A stretch of 64,000 bases of DNA from Cyanoderma ruficeps (lineage: Eukaryota; Chordata; Aves; Passeriformes; Timaliidae), in contig VZDJ01000048.1 in the NCBI GenBank assembly GCA_008694505.1, positions 372,001-436,000 of the forward strand, in the 5' to 3' direction. The notes under the pieces were generated by a model. The model had not been told where the DNA came from. It did no database searches and saw nothing but the letters and a program-made list of their open reading frames with translations. Shown in pieces: positions 24,100 through 36,616 of this stretch (position 1 is its first letter; every line of letters starts with the position of its first letter). A program made the translations under genes and the position numbers.

Positions 24100-27000
24100 T
24101 TGTTATGCCAGCAGATTATCATTTCAGAGGAAAAGCTGTAGGGCTGTCAGCAATAGATTTGCCAACAAAAGCATGCGAACAGATATTTCAATTTACATCA
24201 TTCCATATTTACTTTTAGTATATTCATTTTTTTCCTAGCTGTTTGTACATAGTTATTTATTTTGACAGCAGTGGCATATTTCTTTTAAACCCTCTCTGAA
24301 AATAGTAAGTTTGTAGTACCTTACACATTTCTCATTAACTTCAGGGTATTCCTCTTTAAGTTATTTTATTCCAATTATTCGCCATCTAAATTATCAGATT
24401 AGTTCACCCAGAAAAGGTAGTTCAGAAAAGGAGATGCAACCATCAGTTGCCTTCAGCAGGAAACTTCCATTTGCAACTTCCTAGTTCTCAGTCAGCCTAA
24501 ATTTAGACTGGATTCAGTACCGGTTTATCTCCCTTAACAATTAATGGTATAGATAATTCAGCTCAATTTCAGTGTGATTGGAAATGTCTCCTAAGGGGAA
24601 ACCAGGACAGCAAGACAAAAAAAGCAGTTACTTCTATTCAAGATTAAGGGTATAAATGGAAAATTGTACAGGATCTGGTTTACAGGGGTTTTTGTCTATA
24701 TACTGTTGTCAACCCTGTCATGGTAACAACTATCTACTTTACTTAGCCTAACCTGAAAAATGTGAAGCAAATTTTAAAAAGAATTATGAGCTTTGGTAAA
24801 TATTTAGTTTCTTCAATCTGAGAGATTTTCAAAACACTTCTTCCCCACTAGAAAAAGAAACAGGTGACTTGATCAGAGATACTGTGGCAGAAGCAGCGGA
24901 CAACATTAAATTAAGTCCTAAAGCATTTTTAGGTTCTGCAAAAGGCCAGATCTCCTTGAATTGAGTATCTAGAAGATGTGCTGAGGAGGAACCTCTAGGA
25001 CATCAATAAACCAATGTCTAAGAAAAGTAATGGTCGTAATAACCCTATGTGAAATGTGAGATAGATCCATTCTATAGATGAGAAATGGCCCCAGAGAGTT
25101 ACTTGCTAAGGAGAATATGGTAGGAGATTAAGAAAAATGTTTTATCAAAATCATTATAAATGTTCCATTTATTACAGAAATCGATAACTTGCACTGTTTT
25201 GTAACAGATTTGTGGCCCGTTCGGAGGCATTTCAGTAAAGGTGGCTTCAGTGGGAAAAATGGATTCTGACTTGGGTTTCCTTCACATAATATGCATTCTT
25301 ACAAATAGGCTTTTACAGAGGTCTGTTATGAGGGTCACAGCATATAACTGGAAATAGAAAGACTTTCTGAAATTAAAAAAAAAAAAAAAAAATCAGTAAT
25401 TTTGGGTTTTTTAGAAAAGGTTTCTGAGCTGTGGTGTCAGATGGGGCATTCACAGCCCAAGGAAGGATCACAACAGGCAGTTCACTGTGCACCTCCACCA
25501 CAGAGTTCCCCTGAATGACTGCCTGGTGACACTGGCTCAGCCAAAAGTGTCTGCACTGCTAGATCACAATGATCTTTATTCCATGCAGTGGAGGAGAGCG
25601 ACAGAACACAACATTTCAGGGGGGAATACATGACTATGGATGGGCATGTGTGTGCATGTATGGCCAGGCTCAGGAAGCCACTCTCCAAGCACCACGGTCT
25701 TGGCACAGATGATGAATCATTTGGGAAAGCACTGCTGGAGAACATGACTGTTTATTCCAAATACACAAGTGGCAATAGTCTGCCAGTAAAATACCATGAG
25801 TTTTGTGTTTCTGTGTCGTTGCTTCTGTTCCAAATTCTAGCAGGCTTGGAGAGGATACTAGGACACAGACTCGTTCCAAATCTCATAGTTAGTGTTAACC
25901 CTATGTCAGCAACAATTGCAAGGCCTGTGACATAGCTGCGAACACTGTATCCTTTTCTTGATACCGGGGAGAAGGAGGCAAAAGTGCCATGCAGCACAGA
26001 GGGAAATTATATCTATATTATTGCATTCAGGGAAGATTGATTCAAATAGTTCAGTAACCATTAGAGAAAAGATGAGTTCTTTAGCTACATTTTCTACATC
26101 AATTTAGAATAATGATAGGTAATACAGCTCACATAATGCGAGAACTACTCAAATCTCAATGTCTTTCAGAATTAGCATTTGAAGGATTATCCAAAACCAT
26201 GAGTCTGAGGAGACACAGAACACTAAATATAACTTCTTCTCTGCAGTTTTCCTGAAGTTGTACCATCAGCCACTGACATGACATGAAAATCCAAACAGTT
26301 CTTAATTCAAAGTGGTTCTGCATACTGGTTCTCATGTTATGAAACAAACCCAACCAAACAACCAACCAAATAATTCCCAAATTAAAGTTGGGGGTTTTGT
26401 NTTTGTTTGTTTGTTTTTAATATGGCCTATACCATACTTTATCAGCAGTTTCTAATTGGCTTTTATGTCTTTTATGAAATGGTAAAGGCTGGGGGGCATA
26501 ACTAATACCCTACAGATACATGTTCAAAGGGTATAGTTTTCTTTCACAACTAAGTATTTCATTAAGCTCTATCCTGAGTGATCCACTCAGGACAAGTAAT
26601 ATTTACAGGCACAGTTTTCCTTTGAATAGGCATTTTTTTTTTAATTGGGGTTCCAGAATTTTCCAGCTAGAGATGCTATTTCCAGAATCTTACAAGACTT
26701 GTGCCTTGTCCCAGTTAGCACTCAGATTCCACACCTGAATTTTCACCTGGGCTTTGACTTCCTTCCCAAAGGATAGTGATTTATTCTGGCAGGAAGAGCT
26801 TCAGAGCACAAGAGGGTATTATCAATCCATTTCAGAATTCATATTTGTAGTACAAAAGGTATCAGACAAAGTTAATAAAAAGCTTTTCTATCATTTAAAT
26901 TTTAAATGTCACTTACAATTCTTGCTTTCCATTCCAATTCATATATCAATTTTCCCATCACAGATAAATAGACAATCATCTCAGAATCCCAAAACCTCTT

Positions 27001-30000
27001 CTGAAATAAATCAATTATGAATTTTTTGGCATTCAGTTTATCTGTTACTTATTTATATTTGGCATCAGAAAATGCTCTGAGAAAATCCTTTGCACTGATT
27101 CTGTCCACAATTCGCATCCGACATCTGCAGTGGCCCCATTTTTTATTTTAAAGTAATTTGTTATTATTACTTTATTTTGTTTCCTGAAGATCATCTCTGC
27201 TGCTTCTTGACCACCTATCCTCACTTTGACTCAATTCATAATAACGTTCTGTATTGAAAAAAATTAGAGCACTTAGGGAAAAATCAGGACTGAAAACTCA
27301 TGCACCATTTCTTCTATCCTAGCATAAGAGATTCACTATAAAAGCATACAGTGGCAGTTTTTACTTGCTGTATGCCAGCTCAAGAATTTCACAAGAGATC
27401 ATGAATCCAGTAAAATCATCCATATCTGATGCCTGTTAGTCACTTCTCAGCCTCATTTAACGCCATTTGCAAGCTGAAGTGTTAAAGTTGCATCTGATGC
27501 TGTTGGAAAGGGTTATATTGATACAGGCATCCAGAAAATCCCATTGCAATAGGTGGCATTCAGGTTCCACTCTGCTTCATACACCAGGGAGGAGTATTTA
27601 TCTATTGATTTTCAGATTACCAGGACAGTTAACTGTACACTTCATACAAGAATGCTAATTTGAACATGTTCCTTCTGTGAAAAGGTAGCATTATTTTCTC
27701 ACAGGTTCACAAGCTGTTTCTGAAGAGAATACTTATGAAATAGAAAGATTATAAGGACAGATGGTCAAAAGAGGAAACAGAGAACAAATGTCATCTTGTC
27801 TTGTAGAATACTAAATGTGAAAGTGCAGGTATTTTCATCATGATAATCTCATTAGGAAGATCATATCTAAGTCTGATAAGGACTTCTAGGTTTTCTCTAC
27901 TTCCCTATTCAGCTCTAATTTTGAGAGGAATGGGCAGGACTTCATACCTTCATACAATTGCATAAAGTGTGGTCAAATTTTAAGGACACTGAAGAACTGG
28001 AGAAGTGTTAAATTTTCTTTCATAAATTTCTTGATAGTGAATGAGCTCAAACCTTGTGTGAAAAAATGTTTTAGACATTTAATTATATGAGGAGTTTGTA
28101 TGGTTTTATCATTTTCCTCCAAACACAACTTCAGGAGAAAAGGATTTGGATGTTAAGTTTGGTCGTGAATAAATGCAACAATAAAGCCTCTTTGTTGTAC
28201 AGGGATGCTGTTCTATATGTAAAAATGCAGTCTGTCTGTAAATACAATATATGTTTAGTGTCAATATACACTCATGATATATAATTACATATAGTATAGA
28301 CCTGTATTATAAAAAATCAGAGAGTGATTACTCCTTGTACTTGAAGTCCAGTTGGGAGGTAAAGGTTTCCACAGAATGTAGTAGTTTATTGGTTAGACAG
28401 AATATTGTATTTTGAGTCAAAATTACTAGCTATCCACAGCCTGTTTTGGCTTTCCACTGTATTTGAAAGCAGTTCACAAAATTATTAATGATGATTTATC
28501 ACTACAGAAATTCACTTCTACTCCACAATTTGTCCAAAAAATAAGGAGGAAGAGAAGTTCCTCTTTTTTGTCTATAGTGTGAAGCTTGTTGATTGTACAT
28601 AAAGGGGATTTCTACTGAGATGTTAAAGTTTGTGTATTTTATTTTTTATTGGTGAAAGCATGCTTAAAGCCCTCATTAGACATACACAAGCTGTTGAAAT
28701 GGAGACATCCTAGTTATTTACCTGGTCTACAGTGAAAATACAAACCTTTCATACTTCTGTTTATCTGTTGCAAGACTCACATTATATATACAACACAATT
28801 CTAATTCCAATGCCTAGTTCAACAAGATTCATACTATATACTTAACTTGTCCCCTCTTCTTACATGTCTAATCAACCAAAGGCTTTATTTTTTTCCAAAA
28901 AATTATTCACTTACTTTATCCTTTCACATTTTAAAGTGGGCCTATTAGTTTATGCATTAAATTGAAAGAGTAATTTTTAGCACACTGTGTGAAGATTTAA
29001 TTGTGCAACTCTCATTAAAGCTAATAGGGATTGTGTTGTTAAATCACACCATGCAGAACATTCCATATTCCCTTAAGTGCCCTTTTGTTGCTGGACTGAG
29101 AAGGGGCCTGCACTGCCAGAGACATGCATATATATTTCAGTGAGAATGTCTCTAACTGGCTTAATTTCATTTTCGGGTCTGAGTTCAAAGTCCTTGAATA
29201 ACTGGTCTCATATGTGTAATCAAACTAAACCAGGCTTTTTGACTTCAGGAGAAGAATTATTTAATTAAATGGCCAGATCTGGTATTTGGCCCAAGAGAAA
29301 GGGTACCTGTATCCACTTGCAAACACGATCCCTTCATCTGTGTTAATAGCCATCTCTGGCAAACCTACTGAGTGAATTTCAAGTGGCTAGAGCAGACTAA
29401 CTGTTTGGGTTAACATTTTCCAAGGTTGCCTTCATTGCTTCCTACCCTTTTTGCTAGGTTTTTTTTTTTTAATAGATTTCAACACAAAATTGGCCCTTAG
29501 AACACTGTTTCATTCAATGAACTATGAGATTAAATGTTAGCTTTGATTATGTCATCTTTGTCAAAAAAGATATTTGATGATAATTTCAAATTAATGTGAA
29601 CTAATGCTAATCTCTCTCACTCTGGGGAAAAAAACTTTAAAGGAACCCACTTTGATCTGCAGTAGTTTTCATTTCAGCTACACTAAATATCACCCATCAG
29701 TTAAGAGGAATCACCTGATATTTGGACAAGCAGAGAAATTCAGCAGAGGCACCTTCACTTACTTGCTGCTGAATATTTACTGTAAGGTTTTACTGTAAAA
29801 AGCTGCTATAGCCCTGAATAAAATCCAATGCCTAGAATAAGAGTTAAATACATAATATTGGAAAGGTAATTATGGTTGGGACTGTACAGTTTTAGTCCAA
29901 AACTGCACTATTGAGGATACCATTTCCACTAGATCAGCAAGATTGTTGAAACAATAACATGTTTTGTTTTGGGTCGTCCAATAATTTTTCATAAGCAATT

Positions 30001-30231
30001 CCAGCCTGAGCAGCGAAGGAACTCTTTTGAGACTGACAAGAACCACAAGGAAGAAGTAGAGAAAAATGCTCTACTTTATAGAAGAAAACAGGAATGATAA
30101 TTAGACTTCAAAGAAGTGGTCTGTAAGGGAATTTTTGGACCTATCCAGGACACAGGGACCTCATCTGAGCATGAGAATTCTGCCACAGGTACTTTCTTGT
30201 GTGCACATACTAATTCATAATATAGGTTATG

Positions 30232-30290
30232 CACAATTTTCCCTGGTAACACAAAATTTTCCCTTGTTACACACAATTTTCCTTATTTTT
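30232..30290. repeat. Degenerate 20-bp tandem repeat, about 2.9 units
   Basis: Units begin at 30,232, 30,252 and 30,272, each carrying CA(C/A)AATTTTCC followed by a variable half ending in TAACA or TTACA. This is a local tandem expansion. Confidence 0.75.
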
Positions 30291-31773
30291 TTGGTGTCTA
30301 CTATACATCTCAAAAATATTCCTGCTCTAGGGATATTCTTGCTTGATTTAAGGCTGCTCTCTTCTCCAGAAAGATACCAGTATAATGCTCCCTCCAAAGG
30401 AAGGCAATTTACTACCTCCCCTGCTGCACCATAAAACATATGGAAGTGTACCATAAATAAGAAAGTCTCATAATTGCCAAAAGACAATTATTAAATAAGG
30501 AAAAGGCATCTGTATTGAGCCTAGAGGGATAAAAGCTAGGGGTAGACATGATTGCTTGTATTGATTAGGTAATCTTGGAAAACTGCTCAAGATGCACATT
30601 TTCCCCAAGATTAAAGGACCTATTGAAAGGCTCCATCTCCTGTAGGTTTGTTTTCTTCCATTTACTTTTCACAGTACCCACTATCACACTTGCTATATTC
30701 CCTCAATTTTCCCTCCTATCACATCTGATGGGGCTCCTTCTGCAATATCTACCTTCTCCTGCCTCTTCATCCCTTCTTGTCCTTTCCATGGCCCACCTCT
30801 CCCACTAGTACCCTGCAGTCCCTTGTACATATTTTATACACCTTCTTACAGACATGTGGACAAAAAAGCAGCATCTTGGGGTTAATGATATGCTGACAGG
30901 CTTCTACCAAGCACAGTGAAAAGGGGCTGAGCTTTCTCTGTCCTGCTGCGGTGGCAGGAGCCTCTCAGCTCTGCAAGCTGTTTACCTTTATACAGAAATC
31001 CGTTGTGTCTGCTGTCTCTGAGACAGTCCCCTGCCCACCATCATACTTTCTTGAAAGACTCCAGAAATCCAAAACATAAATCCCAGTTGAACAATCTCCA
31101 TGCCCCTGAAAAACATGATTTAAAAAAAAATGATTTACAACAACTTTTGGAAATAAAATAATCAAGAATATATTTTAGACTGGGAAATACAAGAGAGTTT
31201 GAAAATTTTCAGGTTGTGATTTGAAAGCAGTCTTCTGACACAAGTTGTGCAGAAGAAGAAATATGGTTTTAAGGTATAGCTTGGTAACGTTTCTAAACAG
31301 TAAGCTTTGCGCATGGTGGCAGAAGATAGACTGTGATATTCCTTCAATTTCATAATCTTGTGATATTTGCTCTGTGATTTAACATGTTTTTAAACAATGT
31401 CATACAGTACAATTAAAATACAGCGGACTTGAAGGATTATTCTCTCACAAAATTAAATAAAATAGTAATTAACAGGAGCAGATATACTCAAAACTAATGA
31501 ACACAGACCTTCAGCTGGGGATGAGGTAGAAACTCTGCACTTCTTGCTAGGAAGACAAAGATCCAGCAGAACGTCCTTTTCAAAGAATATTTTGTATTGT
31601 GTGAAACTTTTAATTTTCCCTTGAATCAGACTTGGTTTTGGCTTTGTTGCACCTTGTAAGTGGTAGAGATATCAACTGCCACTGACTGCCAACTGCTATT
31701 AAAGCCCCAGCTGAGTTCAGGTATGTGTCTTTACCATTCTTTAATTGCATTGGGCTCATACACCTGAGGAGAG

Positions 31774-31826
31774 GAGGAGAGATTAAACAGGAGGAGTCCT
31801 GAGGTCAGAGGAGAGATTAAACAGGA
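31774..31826. repeat. 19-bp direct repeat, 34-bp period
   Basis: GAGGAGAGATTAAACAGGA occurs at 31,774-31,792 and again, identical, at 31,808-31,826, separated by a purine-rich 15-mer. It looks like a recent slippage duplication. Confidence 0.8.
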
Positions 31827-32356
31827 AATAGCCCAGAGAAATCAAAAAGATTGAGGAGAAAGTCATAAGAATGGCATATTCAAGTGTGCTTGGATATCTT
31901 AATCGCAAGCAACTGAAATTTATTTCAATACTGTCTTAGATTCCCTCTGCCAGAATTCTCTGTGCCAGAATTAATGAGTTTCTCTAGTTTTCATGTTCCC
32001 TTATGTTGTACCCAAACTTCCTGCTATTTGTAAGACCTCCAATACTGTTTTTATCTTTTAATTTTAAAGACAATCTCCCATGCATTTTTGTATATTTTTG
32101 TGCCCCTGAATAAAGACTTGAACAGCTATGGAAAGGAAATCATTCATAAAGCTTTCTACAAGCCATTTAATCAGCTTTTCTGTAGTTTATGATGTATGCA
32201 AAATCAATTAAAGCAGTCTCTGATTCATGACTCATTGTTGTCCTCTGTTGTAAATCAACCTCTGCAAAGTTTATGGCTTGCTTCTCATCTTATTTAAATT
32301 CAAGGTCCAGCTGGGGGGAACAGCAGACATTTTGCTGAGGTTTGTGCTTTCCCCAG

Positions 32357-32410
32357 TTTTCAAGATCTGTAGAATAGTATGTGTTTTCAAGATCTGTAGA
32401 ATAGTATGTG
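32357..32410. repeat. 27-bp perfect tandem duplication
   Basis: Two identical 27-bp copies lie head to tail (32,357-32,383 and 32,384-32,410). Identity implies a recent event or an assembly artefact. Confidence 0.9.
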
Positions 32411-33864
32411 TTCACTATTGGAATGGAAATATCAGTTGAAACCTCAAGATTACTGAAAAAAACTTAGCATAACTTGGTGGGTGGCATTTTTCCTTCTGCA
32501 CTGATATAAATGACTGCCCCATGATTGTGGCTCTGAAGATAAGAGAACAGGTACTGAAGTGCTGGAGCTAGTCTTTGACTGAGATGAAAAACTGAGATCA
32601 AAAGCTACTTACAGAGTTTAAAATTACCATATTGTAACTGAGAAGGGAGGACTTGTAGTTCACAAAACCTAGTTTCTTTATGTTAAGTACCAACAGAAAT
32701 ACAGGCTGAATGATCATGAAATCATGGCATCATCAAACTGCTGTGGTACACAACAAGTGACTGATGCCCATGCTGTCCTGGATTTGTTGTTCATCTGATC
32801 CAAGATGCTTAGATCAAATTATCAAATTATTGGCTTTTTCCAATCATAGAATAAATTTACATACAGACTCTGTGGCATTTTTTTAAGATGAGGAAGAGTT
32901 TACAGTCAGTATGACCATACCTCATTCATGTAAATGCAAACCATCTTTACAAAATGCCTTGTTTGTTTTTCCCTGTGCCCTACCCCTTTATGCTGCTATA
33001 TATTTTTCTTCAGTTGTATTTCAGTACATCATGAATTGATTCATTTGTATCTCATGCCTGTATATTGTGCTTATGTCTGAGATATGAAACTCAACACTTG
33101 CAATCTGAACCACAAAATTTAACATTCAAGTGCAGTGTTCATTTTGTCCCTCACTTCGGTGGGATTTTTAAAGAAAATGTATCTTGGTTAAATGCATGTA
33201 AAAATCTCTCATGCAACCTAATTTTCATATCAAAATATAAATAAGAATAAACAGAAACCCCCAGGAGGGAGCAAGTAAGCACATAGCCTTCTTAAGTTTT
33301 CTTGAGCTTTCAAGTGGGACAGGATTAGACTTACATTTTTCTCTTCTAAGCTTTTCTATCTTCAAAAGGGTGCCAATTGAGATACTTACAGCCTTCTATC
33401 ATTATGACTGTTTTTCTGACAACTCAGGATAATTAGTCTATAAAGACAAATAAAGTAGCAGAAGTATTTGCAAAGGAATTTTATTTGCTAAGAACCTTGT
33501 GCTGTGGAAAAAAATCTGGGCTACTGTACCAAGCAATATATCTGAAAATGCAGTATTTAAAGGTGTGTCATATATACAGAGAGCAGACTTGTGGGCCTTC
33601 TCCCATTGCTCCTGCTGTTAGATTAAATAAAGTCTCAGACTGTATGAGCTAGTGTTTCATTTATCCTTTCTGAATTCTCCAAATGAAATCTGCTCCTCTT
33701 GTCTCAACATATCAAAAACCCACACCAGAACTGGCATTTATTTGACAACATATGGTTATCTGGTAAGAATAAAGATTCAGGAGAGCAGGGAAATTTCACA
33801 AGGAATTCATGGGGAGATAAGAGAATACAGACAAGTCAGCACTAAAAATTACACATATCATTAT

Positions 33865-34556
33865 TGTCCTGGGATACCTTTATGATGGTGAATTGTATTA
33901 GCATTCATCTGTTTAGCCCAGAAATAAGTTCTACACTTCTAAAACTAGGTCTGAGAGCAAAGTGGGGGAGAAGGAGAAGCGGTGGAATTTTTTCCTGGCT
34001 GTATTCAAAACCACAGAGATAAGTGGTTCAGCTATCTCTCTCACAGTGCTGTCTGCAGCATGGACAGCGAGACAGAGAGACAAAGAGCATTTTCCTTTGC
34101 TTTTTTGCTGGTTTTCCTCATTAGCTATAGCAAGGAAAGTTTTTCCAAGACTGTGTCTTTTTTCCTGGAGCTGTTCAGCCCTGCTCTGCACTGAAAACCC
34201 AGAAAAACACTGGGAGCTCCCACCTCTGGCCCACCAGAGCCCAGGATGTGGCATTTTCCAGCACAGGAGTGACTGATGAGAGACTGAGGGAGCCAAGCCA
34301 CACCCCACAAAAGGGACTCTCTCCCTCTCTCTCTCTGAATTTGCCATCTCTTCAGAACAACAAGAGGTTCAATTGTTTAATATTATTCATTTTCTCATGT
34401 TTGTGAACACTTTGATTGTTGAATAAACAGTGTTTTTCCACTTTTCTCAAAGAAGGTTTACCTCCCAAACTGGCTGGGGGAGAGATCACTGGAATTTGAT
34501 TTCTAAAAATGACCAGTTCAGAAGTTTCCTCCCAAAATTTGTCCTAATCCAGGACA
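33865..34556 (+). mobile_element. Solo LTR with perfect 8-bp terminal inverted repeats
   Basis: It starts TGTCCTGG and ends CCAGGACA, an exact 8-bp inverted repeat, which fixes both edges of a 692-bp LTR. An AATAAA at 34,422-34,427 lies about 130 bp before the end, giving plus orientation. The ending resembles that of the LTR-like block at 52,795-53,852 (a short inverted tail of the form TGTC...GACA), suggesting related families. No target duplication is obvious and no internal region remains. The 104- and 138-codon ORFs inside are LTR sequence, not genes. Confidence 0.88.
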
Positions 34557-36577
34557 ACTGTACAATTAGAGGATATATTCTGTTAAAAGATAAGTTACAA
34601 AACACTTTACAAACATATTGGCATATCACAATGCTCAAGCACTAACTTCCAAAATTTTAATGACATCCTTTTTATTTTAAAATCTTTTTAACCAGATTTT
34701 AAAATAATTTACTTACACATGCCCATATGTATTGCCAAACACTTCTTGAAACATCATTTTGGTTATGCAGCCAAACATTGAAGACTCGTGAGACACATTG
34801 AATACAGCTCCAGGCAGCCCAATTTACCCTCCTGTGTGACTACACCGCAGCACAGCTAAATCATAGCAGTTTCTAGGGATAAAGTTCTGCTATGTATACC
34901 AACAGCAGATGAAATTCCTATGGAGATCTTTCCAGCCATAAGGCTTGGGAGACTTTTTAATTAATTTGGTACAGAAGGAGAAATATGACAGTGCTAGTAA
35001 TGCTGGAATTATTTCTGGAATCAGTTTCAGCAGAAGTATTATGGGTGCCATGGAATGTTTGTCATCCATTAGCATCAATAATCAAGTGTCTTATTAACCA
35101 GACTGTTTGTTACCTAAGACATTGCTTCTTTCCAATTTCACAACTTAGTAATAAGATTATTGCTAGGGAGATCTTTGAATCATGATGTTTAATTTAATTT
35201 TTTTTTTATCTTTCTGACAATGTTTTGCTATGCAAATGCATGATTCTGGCAAAATATTTATAGTAGTTTCTGGTTTTGTTTTCAAGAGATGATAGAATGA
35301 GATCTAGCTTGAACTCAACGATTCCCTAGAAAAGTGAACAAAGGAAAAGACCGAACAGAGGTTAGGGTCATAAAAAATCACAGCCATTTTCCTGTTGTTT
35401 TTGGAAACTGAAGGGAATACTATTTATGAAATTGTAAAATTCAATTAATAGTTTTAAATCACTCAGAATTAGATGGCACCTCTAGGGTACACAAAGGTAA
35501 AAGCTCATCTCATGAAAAGCAACTGAGAAGGGCACCAGAAATTTTGTCTCTCCCCTATGCATGTTCTTATGGTGTGTACAAACTCAGTCACTCTGGGGGA
35601 GGGACATTTCAGACTTGGTAGTAGATGGAGGTAGTAGCCCAAAGTCTTACCCAGTGCAGTGGAAGGCCTGTCTTTGAAGAAGCACAGAGCTTTGGGGAAC
35701 AAGTTCAAATGAAGCACTTGCCTGTCTTTCCAACCTGAGAGCACATTGCTGACTCTTGCAGATTCAGTTAGAGGAAACCTGCCTTCAGATGCTTCATCTC
35801 TGCACTGAGATCCTCATCCTCCATGTTAAAAATCAGTCTTGTTTAACAATATTTCACCTTTGAAGGACACAGCAAGGGACCAAAAGATGCTCATTACCCT
35901 GCTCTTTAAATCCTGTCACTGAGAGCCTGCCAAAAGACATGGACTTTCCCCAGGTACATTTACCTCTTTCCAAAATGTTTTTAGGAAAATTCTCATCCCA
36001 GACTCATCTTGGTCCCACAAACTGTCTTTTCAAGTTCAGAGCTGTGACCATTTCTGAAATCATAGCATTGCTTCTGAAAACAAAACTGCTTATAGACTCA
36101 GACTTCAAAATGTTTATTTATACCTTATTGATTCAGCCCTTACACAGGCAATAACCCTAGTTCATTACAAGCCTGATCATTGTTAGTAAAAAGCCCTCTT
36201 ATTCAGGCTCTGCATGGCCTTCAGGCTCTTCAGAAAGGACTTTGTGATAGTTGCTACTTCTCAGATTAAGTGGTTTCCCTTCTCTTTTGTGAAGGACTTC
36301 ACACAACCAGCTCCTCATACCATTTGATGGATTTTGACGTTTCTGAGTCTAATGCACAAGAATGCACACAACTTGGTCCTCTGGAAATTTGTTGCAGGCA
36401 TTCTGGATTTGGTTTCTGCCATATATTGTGCCCCCAGCACCTCTTAAAAATGCTTCATAAACCTCTGCAAAGGTCTGAAGAGTTGTCATCCCACTGTATG
36501 TTAGATCTCACCTCATCATGGCAGTGGTGGCCATATGCTGCAAAGGGGACAGGTTCAGAGAGATATCCCATGCCAGG

Positions 36578-36616
36578 ACTGGTGACAGACATCTGTCTAC
36601 TGGACAGATGTCCAGT
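36578..36616. repeat. Bulged stem-loop
   Basis: ACATCTGTC (36,589-36,597) pairs with GACAGATGT (36,603-36,611) over a 5-nt loop. ACTGG (36,578-36,582) then pairs with CCAGT (36,612-36,616), leaving a 6-nt bulge. An extra GACAGA copy in the bulge can pair instead with TCTGTC, so the fold is ambiguous. Confidence 0.7.

Larger units (their letters stand above)
22212..33864. other. Unique AT-rich non-coding DNA with local repeats
   Basis: More than 11 kb without a recognisable gene. It contains a hairpin cluster (23,325-23,365), a candidate exon (23,653-23,728), an odd-length palindrome (24,081-24,099), an ambiguous base N at 26,401 inside a GTTT-rich run, and tandem duplications at 30,232-30,290, 31,774-31,826 and 32,357-32,410. 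No ORF looks like a known protein. Confidence 0.55.

Noticed and set aside
26390..26420. Gap or junction at the single N (26,401)
   Set aside because: Only one ambiguous base in a GTTT-rich simple repeat; flanks are continuous, so probably a base-call ambiguity.
30232..30290. Possible CRISPR-like array
   Set aside because: Repeats are contiguous 20-bp degenerate tandem units without spacers, in a vertebrate genome.
33931..34347. 138-codon minus ORF
   Set aside because: It lies entirely inside the 33,865-34,556 LTR and has no protein similarity.
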